A stretch of 64,000 bases of DNA from Dechloromonas sp. H13. Its GTDB lineage: Bacteria > Pseudomonadota > Gammaproteobacteria > Burkholderiales > Rhodocyclaceae. The DNA is taken from NCBI RefSeq assembly GCF_009469615.1, contig NZ_SSXX01000005.1, forward strand, positions 62,001 through 126,000, written 5' to 3'. The notes beneath the pieces are model-generated. The model worked only from the letters and a program-made list of their open reading frames with translations, ran no database searches and had not been told where the DNA came from. Positions 50,745 to 59,816 of this stretch are shown piece after piece; the first letter of the stretch is position 1; every line of letters starts with the position of its first letter. Position numbers and translations under genes: made by a program.

Positions 50745-51110
50745 GTGGAACAAGCCTTCGCCAGACGCTATCGCCTGACAAAAACGGATGAGTTCTCATC
50801 CGTTTTTGGTTTCAGGAGGGCGATTCGCGGTGAATTGCTGATGCTGCACTACCAGCCGCGGGCCGAAGGTTTCAGCGAGGCGCGCCTCGGCCTGGTGGTC
50901 GGCAAGAAACTGGTCAAGCGGGCCGTTGACCGCAACCGGGTCAAACGGGTGATCCGCGAGGAGTTTCGCCGCTGTCGGCCGAACCTGCCGCCGGTCGACC
51001 TGGTCGTCCGGCTGGCTGTGAAGCCGCAACGGCCGCTCGTCGGCAAGGCGATCGCCAGCGATTTCCTGGCCCTGCTGGAAAAGCTGCAGCGGCCGCGGGA
51101 AAAGCGATGA
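50745..51110 (+). CDS. rnpA: Ribonuclease P protein component
   Basis: 121 residues from GTG 50745. Conserved RNase P protein features include [12 protein letters not shown], the RNR box [19 protein letters not shown] and [11 protein letters not shown]. It assists the RnpB RNA in tRNA 5' maturation. The first 22 codons contain a perfect inverted repeat resembling a terminator. Four-base overlap with yidD. Confidence 0.96.
   Translation: MEQAFARRYRLTKTDEFSSVFGFRRAIRGELLMLHYQPRAEGFSEARLGLVVGKKLVKRAVDRNRVKRVIREEFRRCRPNLPPVDLVVRLAVKPQRPLVGKAIASDFLALLEKLQRPREKR
50779..50808. terminator. Bidirectional-type hairpin inside rnpA
   Basis: CAAAAACGGATGAG (50779-50792), TT, CTCATCCGTTTTTG (50795-50808): a perfect 14-bp inverted repeat with a two-base loop and an A5/T5 flank on each side. 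It has the form of an intrinsic terminator in either direction, placed after rpmH and within the rnpA reading frame, so it probably attenuates transcription into rnpA. Confidence 0.75.
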
Positions 51111-51316
51111 AGCGCCTGCTGGTCGCCCTGCTGCGCACCTACCAGTATGCGATCAGCCCGTTTCTCGGGCGGCGTTGCCGTTATTATCCGAGCTGTTCGG
51201 AATATGCGGTGGAAGCAGTACAGAAATACGGTGCCCTCAAGGGTGGCTGGCTCGGCGTCAAGCGCGTCTGCCGCTGCCATCCCTGGCATCCCGGCGGGTA
51301 CGATCCGGTACCCTGA
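51107..51316 (+). CDS. yidD: YidD membrane-insertion efficiency factor
   Basis: 69 residues. [25 protein letters not shown] and [15 protein letters not shown] are the family signatures with conserved cysteines. It is thought to support YidC-dependent insertion. It overlaps rnpA and sits directly upstream of yidC. Confidence 0.96.
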   Translation: MKRLLVALLRTYQYAISPFLGRRCRYYPSCSEYAVEAVQKYGALKGGWLGVKRVCRCHPWHPGGYDPVP

Positions 51317-51346
51317 TTTGAGAATGCTTGATTACGTAGGCTGTTC

Positions 51347-52996
51347 ATGGACACTCGTCGCCTGATCCTGGTTTTGATCTTCACCTTCTCCAGCTTCATG
51401 CTGTGGGAAAGCTGGCAGAAGTACAACCAGCCCAAGCCGCCGGCCAATGCAACGGCCGCCGTGCCGGCCGGCAGCGCCGCGCCGCAGCCGTCGGCCGCCC
51501 TCCAGGCCGGTGCGCCGGCTGCCGCGCCCGGTGCCGCGGCGGCGCCCGCGGTTGCCGGCGAAACCGTCGATATCCAGACCGACCTGGTCAAGGCCACGAT
51601 TTCCACCGTCGGCGGCGACATCGTCCACCTCGATCTGCTGAACTACAAGGAACACGACAGCCAGGACAAGACCTTCGCGCTGTTCGACGCCAAGCACCAT
51701 TACGTGATGCAGAGCGGCCTGATCGGCGACGGAATGCCGACGCACCGCACGACGTTCCGGCGCGTCGCCGGCCCGACCACGCTGGCCGACGGTGCCGACG
51801 AGTTGAAGGTCCGCCTCGAAGCCACTGCGCCCAACGGTGCCAACGTGGCCAAGATCCTGACCTTCAGGCGCGGTTCCTACCTGGTCGACGTGGCCTGGGA
51901 AATCGACAACAAGGGCGACAAGCCGCTGTCCGCCCACGCCTACTACCAGCTGCAGCGCGACAGCGTGGCGCCGGAAGGCGAAACGATGATGGTGTCGACC
52001 TTCACCGGCCCGGCGGTCTATACCGAGGCCGACAAGTACCAGAAGGTGAGCTTCGACGACATCGGCGCCGGCAAGGCCAAATTCGCCAAGGCCGCCGACA
52101 ACGGCTGGCTGGCCATGGTCCAGCATTATTTCGTGTCGGCCTTCGTGCCCAAGGAGCACAGCCAGCGCGAGTACTACATGCGCAAGGTCGACGGGCAGAA
52201 CCTCTACCAGGCCGGCGTCATCGTGCCGGTGGCGGAAATCGCGCCGGGTGCGAAGGGCGGCACCTCCGTCGACCTCTACGCCGGCCCGCAGGAGCAGGAC
52301 ACGCTGAAGAAGCTGGCGCCGGGCCTCGACCTCGTCGTCGACTACGGCTGGCTGACCGTCGTCGCGGCGCCCATCTTCTGGGCCCTGCAGGCGATCTACA
52401 AGCTGGTCGGCAACTGGGGCTGGGCCATCGTCATCCTGACCATCATCATCAAGGCCGTCTTCTATCCGCTGTCCGCCGCCTCCTACAAGTCGATGGCCAA
52501 GATGCGCGTGCTGACGCCGCGCCTGATGCAGCTGAAGGAACGCTACGCCGACGACAAGCAGCGCCTGAACCAGGAGATGATGAAGCTGTATCAGACCGAG
52601 AAGGTCAACCCGCTCGGCGGCTGCCTGCCGATCCTCGTGCAGATTCCGGTCTTCATCGCCCTCTATTGGGTGCTGCTCGGTGCCGTCGAGATGCGCGGCG
52701 CGCCGTGGATCCTGTGGATCCACGACCTGGCGGCGCCCGATCCCTTCTACATTCTGCCGGTCATCATGATGGCCTCGATGTTCGTCCAGACCAAGCTGAA
52801 CCCGACGCCGCCGGACCCGATCCAGGCCAAGGTGATGATGATGATGCCGCTGATCTTCGGCTTCATGTTCTTCTGGTTCCCGGCCGGCCTGGTTCTCTAC
52901 TGGGTGGTCAACAACGTCCTGTCGATCGCCCAGCAGTGGCAGATCACGCGCATGATCGAGGCCGGCGGCAAGGCGGCCAACGACGCCAAGGCCTGA
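51347..52996 (+). CDS. yidC: Membrane protein insertase YidC
   Basis: 549 residues: an N-terminal membrane anchor (LILVLIFTFSSFMLWESW) and a large periplasmic domain (about 65 to 335). The conserved five-helix core follows, with IILTIIIKAVFYPLSAASYKS (split over TM2 and the cytoplasmic loop), LPILVQIPVFIALYWVL and IFGFMFFWFPAGLVLYWVVNN. It inserts and folds inner-membrane proteins with or without SecYEG. Confidence 0.97.
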   Translation: MDTRRLILVLIFTFSSFMLWESWQKYNQPKPPANATAAVPAGSAAPQPSAALQAGAPAAAPGAAAAPAVAGETVDIQTDLVKATISTVGGDIVHLDLLNYKEHDSQDKTFALFDAKHHYVMQSGLIGDGMPTHRTTFRRVAGPTTLADGADELKVRLEATAPNGANVAKILTFRRGSYLVDVAWEIDNKGDKPLSAHAYYQLQRDSVAPEGETMMVSTFTGPAVYTEADKYQKVSFDDIGAGKAKFAKAADNGWLAMVQHYFVSAFVPKEHSQREYYMRKVDGQNLYQAGVIVPVAEIAPGAKGGTSVDLYAGPQEQDTLKKLAPGLDLVVDYGWLTVVAAPIFWALQAIYKLVGNWGWAIVILTIIIKAVFYPLSAASYKSMAKMRVLTPRLMQLKERYADDKQRLNQEMMKLYQTEKVNPLGGCLPILVQIPVFIALYWVLLGAVEMRGAPWILWIHDLAAPDPFYILPVIMMASMFVQTKLNPTPPDPIQAKVMMMMPLIFGFMFFWFPAGLVLYWVVNNVLSIAQQWQITRMIEAGGKAANDAKA

Positions 52997-52999
52997 CGT

Positions 53000-54346
53000 G
53001 TGAACTCCGGCACCATCGCCGCCATCGCCACGGCCCCCGGCCGCGGCGGTGTCGGGGTGATACGCATCTCGGGCAGCAATTTGCTGCCCTTTGCTTTTGC
53101 GCTGACCGGCAAGACGCCGCAGCCGCGCCACGCCACGCTGGCCGATTTCCGTTCGGCCGAGGGGGTTGCGGTCGACACCGGAATTCTGCTGTTTTTCCCC
53201 GGCCCGCATTCCTTCACCGGCGAGGACGTCCTCGAACTGCAGGGCCACGGCGGCCCGGTCGTCATGCAGATGCTGCTCGCGCGCTGTCTCGACCTCGGCG
53301 CGCGCCTGGCCGAACCGGGCGAATTCAGCCGCCGCGCCTTCCTCAACGGCAAGATGGACCTGGCGCAGGCCGAGGCGGTCGCCGACCTGATCGATGCCGC
53401 CACGGCGAGCGCCGCCCGCTCCGCCGTGCGTTCCCTGCAGGGCGAGTTCTCGCAGGCGATCCAGACGCTGACCGACGAACTGATCAACCTGCGCATGCTG
53501 GTCGAGGCGACCCTCGATTTCCCCGAAGAAGAAATCGATTTCCTCAAGGCCGCCGATGCCTTCGGCCGCCTGCAGCGCCTGCAGACGAAACTGGCGGAAA
53601 TTTTCGACCGCGCCGGCCAGGGCAAGCTGCTGCAGTCCGGCCTGCACGTCGTGCTGGCCGGCCAGCCCAACGTCGGCAAGTCGTCGCTGCTCAACCGCCT
53701 GGCCGGCGACGAACTGGCCATCGTCACGCCGATCGCCGGCACCACGCGCGATGCGCTGCGGTCGACCATCCAGATCGAGGGAATTCCGCTGCACGTCATT
53801 GACACCGCCGGCCTGCGCGAAACCGAGGACGAGGTCGAGAAGATCGGCATCGCACGCAGCTGGCAGGAAATCGAGCGGGCCGACGTGGTCCTCCTGCTGG
53901 TCGATGCGCGCAGCGGCGTCGGCGAAGCCGACCGCGAAATCCTCGGCAAGCTGCCCGCCCGCCTGCAGCGCGTCACCGTCTACAACAAGATCGACCTCGC
54001 CGGCCGTGCGCCGGAACGTCACGACGAGGCCGACGGCGTCGCCGTTTCGCTGTCGGCGAAGGCCAACCAGGGCATCGACCTGCTGCGCGCCGAACTGCTG
54101 CGTGTCGCCGGCTGGCACCAGGCCGAGGACGTCTTCATCGCCCGCGAACGCCACCTGCGCGCGCTGGCCGCGGCGCAGGAGCACGTGGTGGCGGCGAGCA
54201 ACGTCGTCGAGGGCCGCCTGCCGGCGCTCGAGCTCTTCGCCGAGGAACTGCGCCTGGCGCAGCAGTCGCTCGGCGAAATCACCGGCGAATTCACCGCCGA
54301 CGACCTGCTCGGCGTCATTTTCAGCCGCTTCTGCATCGGAAAGTAG
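53000..54346 (+). CDS. mnmE: tRNA uridine-5-carboxymethylaminomethyl modification GTPase MnmE
   Basis: 448 residues from GTG 53000, two bases after the yidC stop region. N-terminal folate domain ([20 protein letters not shown]), GTPase domain with [19 protein letters not shown] and NKID, and the C-terminal FCIGK containing the essential Cys. Works with MnmG on the tRNA wobble uridine. mnmG, rsmG and parAB do not follow it here. Confidence 0.97.
   Translation: MNSGTIAAIATAPGRGGVGVIRISGSNLLPFAFALTGKTPQPRHATLADFRSAEGVAVDTGILLFFPGPHSFTGEDVLELQGHGGPVVMQMLLARCLDLGARLAEPGEFSRRAFLNGKMDLAQAEAVADLIDAATASAARSAVRSLQGEFSQAIQTLTDELINLRMLVEATLDFPEEEIDFLKAADAFGRLQRLQTKLAEIFDRAGQGKLLQSGLHVVLAGQPNVGKSSLLNRLAGDELAIVTPIAGTTRDALRSTIQIEGIPLHVIDTAGLRETEDEVEKIGIARSWQEIERADVVLLLVDARSGVGEADREILGKLPARLQRVTVYNKIDLAGRAPERHDEADGVAVSLSAKANQGIDLLRAELLRVAGWHQAEDVFIARERHLRALAAAQEHVVAASNVVEGRLPALELFAEELRLAQQSLGEITGEFTADDLLGVIFSRFCIGK
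53168..53196 (+). repeat. GCGGTCGAC element, first copy in mnmE
   Basis: Core at 53168-53176, tracts GAATT (53181-53185) and TTTTT (53192-53196). Read Ala-Val-Asp. Confidence 0.75.
53758..53786 (+). repeat. GCGGTCGAC element, second copy in mnmE
   Basis: Core at 53758-53766; one A/T tract (GAATT, 53781-53785). Read Arg-Ser-Thr. Confidence 0.55.
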
Positions 54347-55126
54347 GTGGAAGCGCTCGCCCCGGGCCTGCTGGCGCTGGTCGTCGCCGCCTTTTTCGCC
54401 GGTGCCGTCGACGCCGTGGTCGGCGGTGGCGGGCTGATCCAGATTCCCGCCCTGTTCGCCGTGCATCCGGGCGAGTCGGCCGCCACCCTGTTCGGCACCA
54501 ACAAGTGCGCCAGCATCGTCGGCACCGCCAACGCGACCTGGCGCTACGCGCGCCGCGTCGTCATGCCGTGGCGCACCATCCTGCCGGCGGCGTTCGCCGC
54601 CTTCGCCTTCTCCTACGTCGGGGCGGCCGCCGTCGCCTGGCTGCCGCGCGACGCGGTGCGCCCGCTGATCCTCGTCCTGCTCGTGGTCGCCGCGGTCTAC
54701 ACCCTGAAAAAGAAGGAATTCGGCGAGGCCCACCGCCCGGCCCACAGCGGCCATAGCGAACTGGTCTACGCCCTGCTGCTCGGCGGCGGCATCGGCTTCT
54801 ACGACGGGTTTTTCGGGCCGGGAACCGGCAGCTTCCTGATCTTCCTGTTCGTCCGCTATTTCGGCTTCGATTTCCTGCACGCCTCGGCCAGCGCCAAGGT
54901 GGTCAACGTGGCGACCAACCTGGCGGCGCTGCTCTACTTCGTTCCCAACGGCCATGTCCTGCCGCTGCTGGCGGTGGCGATGGCGGCCGCCAACGTCGCC
55001 GGTTCGCAGGCCGGCACCTGGCTGGCGCTGCGCCACGGCAGCCGCTTCGTGCGCCGGGTCTTCCTGGTCCTGGTGGCGGTGCTGATCGTCAAGTTCGCCT
55101 GGGACACCGCGCGGGGCTTCGTCTAG
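54347..55126 (+). CDS. TauE/SafE (TSUP) family sulfite/organosulfur exporter
   Basis: 259 residues with eight hydrophobic stretches. The family's glycine-rich loops are present in both halves: FFAGAVDAVVGGGGLIQIP and GGGIGFYDGFFGPGTGSFL. An anion permease of the TSUP family; substrate unknown. Starts with GTG directly after the mnmE stop, so it is probably cotranscribed with mnmE. Confidence 0.88.
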   Translation: MEALAPGLLALVVAAFFAGAVDAVVGGGGLIQIPALFAVHPGESAATLFGTNKCASIVGTANATWRYARRVVMPWRTILPAAFAAFAFSYVGAAAVAWLPRDAVRPLILVLLVVAAVYTLKKKEFGEAHRPAHSGHSELVYALLLGGGIGFYDGFFGPGTGSFLIFLFVRYFGFDFLHASASAKVVNVATNLAALLYFVPNGHVLPLLAVAMAAANVAGSQAGTWLALRHGSRFVRRVFLVLVAVLIVKFAWDTARGFV

Positions 55127-55227
55127 CAGCCTGCCGACCTGTCGAGTCCGACCGGCTGCCCGGTCCGCCGTGCCGGCGGGGCGCTGGCGGAAGGGTATAA
55201 TCCAGGCCGCAGCACAAAGGGAATTCG

Positions 55228-55854
55228 ATGTCAGCTCACACCATTTTCGGGCCTTTTCGCCTGTCGACCGCAGCCGCCCTGGCCGCCCTGCTCGCGGCCT
55301 GCGCCGGCGGCCCGACGTCCGACGGCGAGGCGCCCGCGCCGCGCGCCCGGGCCGCCTCTCTCCAGGTCGGTTACGCCTGCTGCAACCTGCATTACGACGG
55401 TGACCTGGTCAGCGATTCGAATTACGGCCAGCTGCCGTTCGTGGCGGCCGGCACGCCGCTCCGGGTAACGAAGATCGACGGCTACGTTGCCCATGTCGAT
55501 GTCGACGGCCGCTCGTTGCGCCTGCTGCTCGAACATCGCGACCAGGAGACGATGCAGGAATGGCTGGGCCGCATCGTCGTTGCCGACGATCCGCGGCCGA
55601 AGATCGCCGCCTTCCCGCCGCCGGTGCGCGACGCGGTCAAGGCCGGCCGCCTGCTCAAGGGCATGACGCGGGAACAGGTGATCATTGCCGTCGGCTATCC
55701 GCAGACCAGCGACAAGTTCCGGCTCGACGGCCCGTCGTGGCGCTACTGGTGGTCAGGCTTCGCGCCCTATTACGTCTATTGGTCCGCCAACAAGCTGAGC
55801 CGGATCGACGGCCAGGCCGAGGTCGTCGGCGCGGTCACCTACAAGGGCCGCTGA
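55228..55854 (+). CDS. Predicted outer-membrane lipoprotein with BamE-like C-terminus
   Basis: 208 residues. The lipobox LLAAC gives Cys 25. The first third of the mature part has a CC pair (YACCNLHYDGDLVSDSNYG) resembling an SH3-like fold. The C-terminal part has GMTREQVIIAVGYP, as in SmpA/BamE-type proteins. I do not recognise a characterised orthologue. It lies between the TSUP gene and the pigment-cluster genes. Confidence 0.6.
   Translation: MSAHTIFGPFRLSTAAALAALLAACAGGPTSDGEAPAPRARAASLQVGYACCNLHYDGDLVSDSNYGQLPFVAAGTPLRVTKIDGYVAHVDVDGRSLRLLLEHRDQETMQEWLGRIVVADDPRPKIAAFPPPVRDAVKAGRLLKGMTREQVIIAVGYPQTSDKFRLDGPSWRYWWSGFAPYYVYWSANKLSRIDGQAEVVGAVTYKGR
55243..55271 (-). repeat. GCGGTCGAC element at start of lipoprotein gene
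   Basis: Reverse core GTCGACCGC at 55263-55271 with TTTT tracts at 55244-55247 and 55254-55257, encoding the signal-peptide start (read Ser-Thr-Ala). Confidence 0.8.
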
Positions 55855-55881
55855 GCGCGCCCGTCACGAAGGAGTCGCAAG

Positions 55882-57228
55882 ATGACAGCCAGCGCCCAGG
55901 CAGCACCTCCGGCGGCACCGCGGCAATGCGACGTGCTGGTCATCGGCGGCGGCCCGGCCGGGTCGACGGTGGCGCCGCTGCTGGCCGAGATGGGCTATTC
56001 GGTGGTGCTGCTCGACAAGGCCCGCCATCCGCGCTTCCACATCGGCGAATCGCTGCTGCCGGCCAACCTGCCGCTGTTCGAGCGGCTAGGCGTGGGCGAC
56101 GAGGTGCGCGCCATCGGCATGCAGAAATGGGGCGCCGAGTTCGTCTCGCCGCACCACGCCCACAAGCAGGCCTTCGAGTTCGCCGACGCCTGGGACAAGG
56201 CGATGCCCTACGCCTACCAGGTCAAGCGCGCCGAATTCGACGCCGTGCTGATCCGCAATGCGGCGCGCAAGGGCGTCGCGGTGCATGAAGGCTGCAAGGT
56301 GCGGCGCGTCGATTTCCTGCCTGACAACAGCGGCGCGGTCGTTCGCGCCTGCCATGACGACGGGCGCGAGGAAGAATGGCAGGCGCGCTTCGTGGTGGAT
56401 GCCTCCGGACGCGACACCTTCCTCGCCAACCGCTTTCGCATCAAGCAGCGCAATCCGAAGCACAACAGCTCGGCGGTCTACGGCCACTACGCCGGGGCTC
56501 GGCGCAACGAAGGCCAGGCCGCAGGCAACATCACCATCTTCTGGTTCGAACACGGCTGGTTCTGGTTCATCCCGATGCAGGGCGACGTCACCAGCGTCGG
56601 CATGGTGACCTGGCCGTATTTCATGCAAACGCGCGGCGGACGCAGCCTGCAGCAGTTTCTCGCCGACGGCATCGCCCTCTGCCCGGCGCTCGCCGAGCGC
56701 CTGCAGGACGCCGAGCTGGTCAACGAGGTCGAGGCGACCGGCAATTTCTCCTATGTTTCCGAGCGCAACCACGGCCCCAACTACCTGCTGCTCGGCGATG
56801 CCTACGCCTTCATCGACCCGGTCTTTTCGTCCGGCGTCTGGCTGGCGATGCACAGCGGCGTGCTCGGCGCCGAGACCATCGACGCCTGCCTCCGCAACCC
56901 GGCGGCGGCCCCTGCCGCCCTCAAGCGCTTCGACCGCCTGATGCGGCACGGGCCGAAGGAATTCTCGTGGTTCATCTACCGCGTGACCAACCCGATCATG
57001 CGCGATTTCTTCATGGGCCCGAAGAACATCTTCCGCGTCAAGGAGGCGCTGCTCTCGGTCCTGGCCGGCGACATCTTCGGCAGGACGCCGATCTGGAATT
57101 CGCTGCGCATCTTCAAGCTGCTCTACTACAGCGCCAACCTCCTGCAGCCGCGGCGCGCCTTCCGCGGCTGGCGGCGGCGCCGCTTCAACATCCGCCGCGT
57201 CGACGACGCGGCCGTCACGCCGGGCTGA
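55882..57228 (+). CDS. Flavin-dependent halogenase-like FAD oxidoreductase (xanthomonadin/aryl-polyene type)
   Basis: 448 residues. FAD loop VLVIGGGPAGSTVAPLLAEMG, halogenase-type motif GWFWFIPM (WxWxIP), and the second flavin motif LLLGDAYAFIDPVFSSGVW. This resembles the tryptophan-halogenase family, including the enzymes found in xanthomonadin and aryl-polyene clusters. The conserved halogenase Lys is not assigned by eye, so it may be an oxidoreductase rather than a true halogenase. First of a tightly spaced run with chorismatase and acyltransferase genes. Confidence 0.75.
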   Translation: MTASAQAAPPAAPRQCDVLVIGGGPAGSTVAPLLAEMGYSVVLLDKARHPRFHIGESLLPANLPLFERLGVGDEVRAIGMQKWGAEFVSPHHAHKQAFEFADAWDKAMPYAYQVKRAEFDAVLIRNAARKGVAVHEGCKVRRVDFLPDNSGAVVRACHDDGREEEWQARFVVDASGRDTFLANRFRIKQRNPKHNSSAVYGHYAGARRNEGQAAGNITIFWFEHGWFWFIPMQGDVTSVGMVTWPYFMQTRGGRSLQQFLADGIALCPALAERLQDAELVNEVEATGNFSYVSERNHGPNYLLLGDAYAFIDPVFSSGVWLAMHSGVLGAETIDACLRNPAAAPAALKRFDRLMRHGPKEFSWFIYRVTNPIMRDFFMGPKNIFRVKEALLSVLAGDIFGRTPIWNSLRIFKLLYYSANLLQPRRAFRGWRRRRFNIRRVDDAAVTPG

Positions 57229-57230
57229 CG

Positions 57231-58244
57231 GTGCTCGAACTGCAGACCCGCGTCGTGCCGGGCGCCCTGCCCGCCGGGGCCGCCGCCGGTCACGTGCTGG
57301 GCGGCGCCTGTCTCGGCCCGGCGCCGGCCGGCAGTCCGCCGGGCTGGCCGCTGCAGAGCATTTTTGCCCCTTTGCCGGGGTCGACCGCGACAGGCCTGCA
57401 CGAGCTGTGGCTGGCGTCCGGACCCTGCACGGCGGGTTGCAGCGAGGGCATCGCCTGGCGGCGCGGCGACGGCATGCTCTACGGCGTCTGCGAAATCGCC
57501 GAGGCGGACTTTCCCGGCACCGGCGACCGCTCGCCGCTGCAGGCCGCCAGCCACGCCGCGTATCGCCGCATCTTCCGGCTGCTCGCCGCCGAGCGGGTGC
57601 CGCACCTGTGGCGGGCGTGGAACTACTTCGCCGACATCAACGGCGAGTCGCACGGCCTCGAACGCTATCGCCAGTTCAACATCGGCCGCCAGGATGCCTT
57701 CCTCGAATTCCACCGTGGCGCCACCGGCAACGTGCCGGCCGCCTGCGCCATCGGCCTCGCCGGCGGGCCGCTGCGCATCGCCTTCATGGCCGGCGAGCGG
57801 GCAGCGACGGCGCTCGAGAACCCGCGCCAGGTCAGCGCCTACCACTACCCCGCCGACTACGGGCCGCGCAGCCCGACCTTCTCACGCGCCATGTTGGCCA
57901 GCCTGGCGGACCAGGAAATCCTCTTCGTTTCCGGCACGGCGAGCATCGTCGGCCACCGGACGGTGCACGCCGGCGACGCCGTCGCCCAGTGCCGCGAGGT
58001 GCTGGCCAACATCGGCGCGGTCGTCGAGGCCGCCAACCAGGTTCGCCGCTCGGCCGCCTACGCGCCCGATGCGCTGAGCTATCGCGTCTACCTCCGCCAT
58101 GCGGCCGATCTCGCCGGGGTCGCCGATGTCCTGGCCACGCACCTCGGCGCCGCCGCCGACATCGTGTTCGTCCAGGCCGACATCTGCCGCGCCGACCTGC
58201 TGCTGGAAATCGAGGCGACCGGCCTCCACCCGCTGGCCGGATGA
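57231..58244 (+). CDS. Chorismatase (FkbO/Hyg5/XanB2 family)
   Basis: About 337 residues from GTG 57231, two bases after the upstream stop. Family features are RAWNYFADIN, ERYRQFNIGRQDAF, ENPRQVSAYHYP, FVSGTASIVGH and SYRVYLRH. XanB2-type enzymes convert chorismate to 3- or 4-hydroxybenzoate, the aryl starter of xanthomonadin-type polyenes. Chorismatases also make other products, so the exact outcome is open. Overlaps the acyltransferase by four bases. Confidence 0.85.
   Translation: MLELQTRVVPGALPAGAAAGHVLGGACLGPAPAGSPPGWPLQSIFAPLPGSTATGLHELWLASGPCTAGCSEGIAWRRGDGMLYGVCEIAEADFPGTGDRSPLQAASHAAYRRIFRLLAAERVPHLWRAWNYFADINGESHGLERYRQFNIGRQDAFLEFHRGATGNVPAACAIGLAGGPLRIAFMAGERAATALENPRQVSAYHYPADYGPRSPTFSRAMLASLADQEILFVSGTASIVGHRTVHAGDAVAQCREVLANIGAVVEAANQVRRSAAYAPDALSYRVYLRHAADLAGVADVLATHLGAAADIVFVQADICRADLLLEIEATGLHPLAG
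57360..57388 (-). repeat. GCGGTCGAC element, copy in chorismatase gene
   Basis: Reverse core GTCGACCGC at 57380-57388 with ATTTTT (57360-57365) and TTT (57371-57373) tracts. Read Ser-Thr-Ala. Confidence 0.8.
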
Positions 58245-59023
58245 GCGGGCCGCGGCGCGCCGGCCATCCGCTGTGGATCGCCTACGAAATGCTCGCCATG
58301 CTGCTCGGGCTCGGTGCGCTTGCCGTCCTCTGCCTGCTCTGGCTGCCCTGCGCGCTGCTGCTGCGGCCGCTGCTGCCGCGCCCGACCGGGCAGGCGCTCG
58401 GGCGGCGGGCGATCATGTACGGCTTCCGTTTCTACCTCGGTTTCCTGCAATGGTTCTGCGCCTGCCGTTTCGATCTCGCCGAACTCGACCGCCTGCGCGA
58501 CGCCGGGCCGCTGATCGTCGCCGCCAACCATCCCTCGCTGCTCGATGTGGTATTGATTGCTTCGCGCTTGCCCGACGCCGTCTGCGTGATCAAGGCCGCC
58601 CTGCTCGACCGCCTGCTGTTCGGCGCGGCGGCGCGTCTCGCCGGCTATATCCGCAACGATGCGCCGCTGGAAATGATTCTGCAGGCGCGTGCCGAACTGC
58701 GTGACGGCGCGCAACTGGTGATCTTTCCCGAAGGATCGCGGACCGCCGGCTTCCCGCTCGATCCCTTCGCGCCGGGCTGCGGCCTGCTCGCCTGGCGGGC
58801 GGCGACGCCGGTGCAGACGCTGCTGATCGAGTTCTCGACGCCCTATCTCGGCAAGGCCTGGCCGCTGTTCCGGCGCCCGCAGTTGCCCCTGCATTGCCGT
58901 ATCCGCCTCGGCCAGCGCTTTCCACCGCCGGTCGATCACGCCGCCTTCACCCGCGAACTCGCTGCCTATTTCCGCGCGGAATTGGGCCAAAATACGGCGT
59001 CGACCGCAACCGGCGCGGCCTGA
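58241..59023 (+). CDS. Lysophospholipid-type 1-acyltransferase of the pigment cluster
   Basis: 260 residues with an N-terminal membrane segment (LAMLLGLGALAVLCLLWLP). PlsC-type motifs NHPSLLD (H-x4-D) and FPEGSR are clear. In aryl-polyene clusters such enzymes attach the polyene or another acyl chain to a lipid anchor. ATGA overlap with the chorismatase gene supports that role. Confidence 0.85.
   Translation: MSGPRRAGHPLWIAYEMLAMLLGLGALAVLCLLWLPCALLLRPLLPRPTGQALGRRAIMYGFRFYLGFLQWFCACRFDLAELDRLRDAGPLIVAANHPSLLDVVLIASRLPDAVCVIKAALLDRLLFGAAARLAGYIRNDAPLEMILQARAELRDGAQLVIFPEGSRTAGFPLDPFAPGCGLLAWRAATPVQTLLIEFSTPYLGKAWPLFRRPQLPLHCRIRLGQRFPPPVDHAAFTRELAAYFRAELGQNTASTATGAA
58979..59007 (-). repeat. 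GCGGTCGAC element at the end of the acyltransferase gene
   Basis: Reverse core GTCGACCGC at 58999-59007, tracts AATT (58980-58983) and AAAAT (58989-58993). Read Ser-Thr-Ala in the last residues. Confidence 0.75.
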
Positions 59024-59033
59024 CCTCCAACCC

Positions 59034-59792
59034 ATGTCCACCGCTTCCCGCACCCACCTCGTCATCATCCCCAGCTACAACCCCGGCCCCGGGGTGGTCG
59101 CCACCGTGCGCGCGGCGCGCGCGCAGTGGACGCCGGTCTGGGTCGTGGTCGACGGCAGCAGCGATGGCAGCGCCGAGCAGCTGCAGGCGCTGGCGGCGCA
59201 GGACGACGGCCTGCAGGTCATCGCCCTGCCGGAAAACCGCGGCAAGGGCGCGGCGGTGCTCGCCGGCATCACGCGCGCCGCCGCCGCCGGCTTCACCCAC
59301 GCGCTGACCATGGATTCCGACGGCCAGCATCCGGCCGACCTGATCCCTGCCTTCATGACCGCCTCGCAGGCCGATCCCGGCGCCATGGTGCTGGGCAAGC
59401 CGGTGTTCGGGCCGGAAGCGCCGGCGCTGCGCGTCAATGGGCGCAAGGTGTCGAACGGCTGGGCCAATCTCGAAACCCTGTGGATGGGCATCGGCGATTC
59501 GCTGTACGGCTTCCGCGTCTATCCGATCGCGCCGCTGATCCGGGTCATGCAAAAAAACCGCTTCATGCGCCGCTTCGATTTCGATCCGGAAGCTGTCGTC
59601 CGGCTGTGCTGGGCCGGCGTCCGCCCGCGCAACCTCGACGCGCCGGTACGCTACTTGTCGGCGGCCGAAGGCGGTGTCTCGCATTTCAAATACCTGCGCG
59701 ACAACACGCTGCTGACCTGGATGCACACGCGGCTGTTCATCGGCTTCCTGCTGCGCTTGCCGTGGCTGGTCTGGCGCCGCGTTACCCACTGA
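59034..59792 (+). CDS. Family 2 glycosyltransferase
   Basis: 252 residues. GT-A fold: IIPSYNPGPGVVATVRA, VVDGSSDGSAEQL, GKGAAVLAGI and the DxD-like TMDSDGQHP. This branch (DPM synthase-like, without an obvious C-terminal membrane domain) is found in aryl-polyene and xanthomonadin clusters. Cytosolic or membrane-peripheral; donor sugar unknown. Confidence 0.85.
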   Translation: MSTASRTHLVIIPSYNPGPGVVATVRAARAQWTPVWVVVDGSSDGSAEQLQALAAQDDGLQVIALPENRGKGAAVLAGITRAAAAGFTHALTMDSDGQHPADLIPAFMTASQADPGAMVLGKPVFGPEAPALRVNGRKVSNGWANLETLWMGIGDSLYGFRVYPIAPLIRVMQKNRFMRRFDFDPEAVVRLCWAGVRPRNLDAPVRYLSAAEGGVSHFKYLRDNTLLTWMHTRLFIGFLLRLPWLVWRRVTH

Positions 59793-59816
59793 AATCCTTT
59801 TTTGACAGTTGCGACA

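Noticed and set aside
51332..55036. Very long (over 1,200 codons) antisense open frame across yidC, mnmE and the TSUP gene
   Set aside because: Composition is typical of a shadow frame, no start context or domain, and three conserved genes lie on the other strand.
57126..57845. Arg-rich antisense frame opposite the chorismatase gene
   Set aside because: Opposite a gene with clear chorismatase motifs; a compositional shadow.
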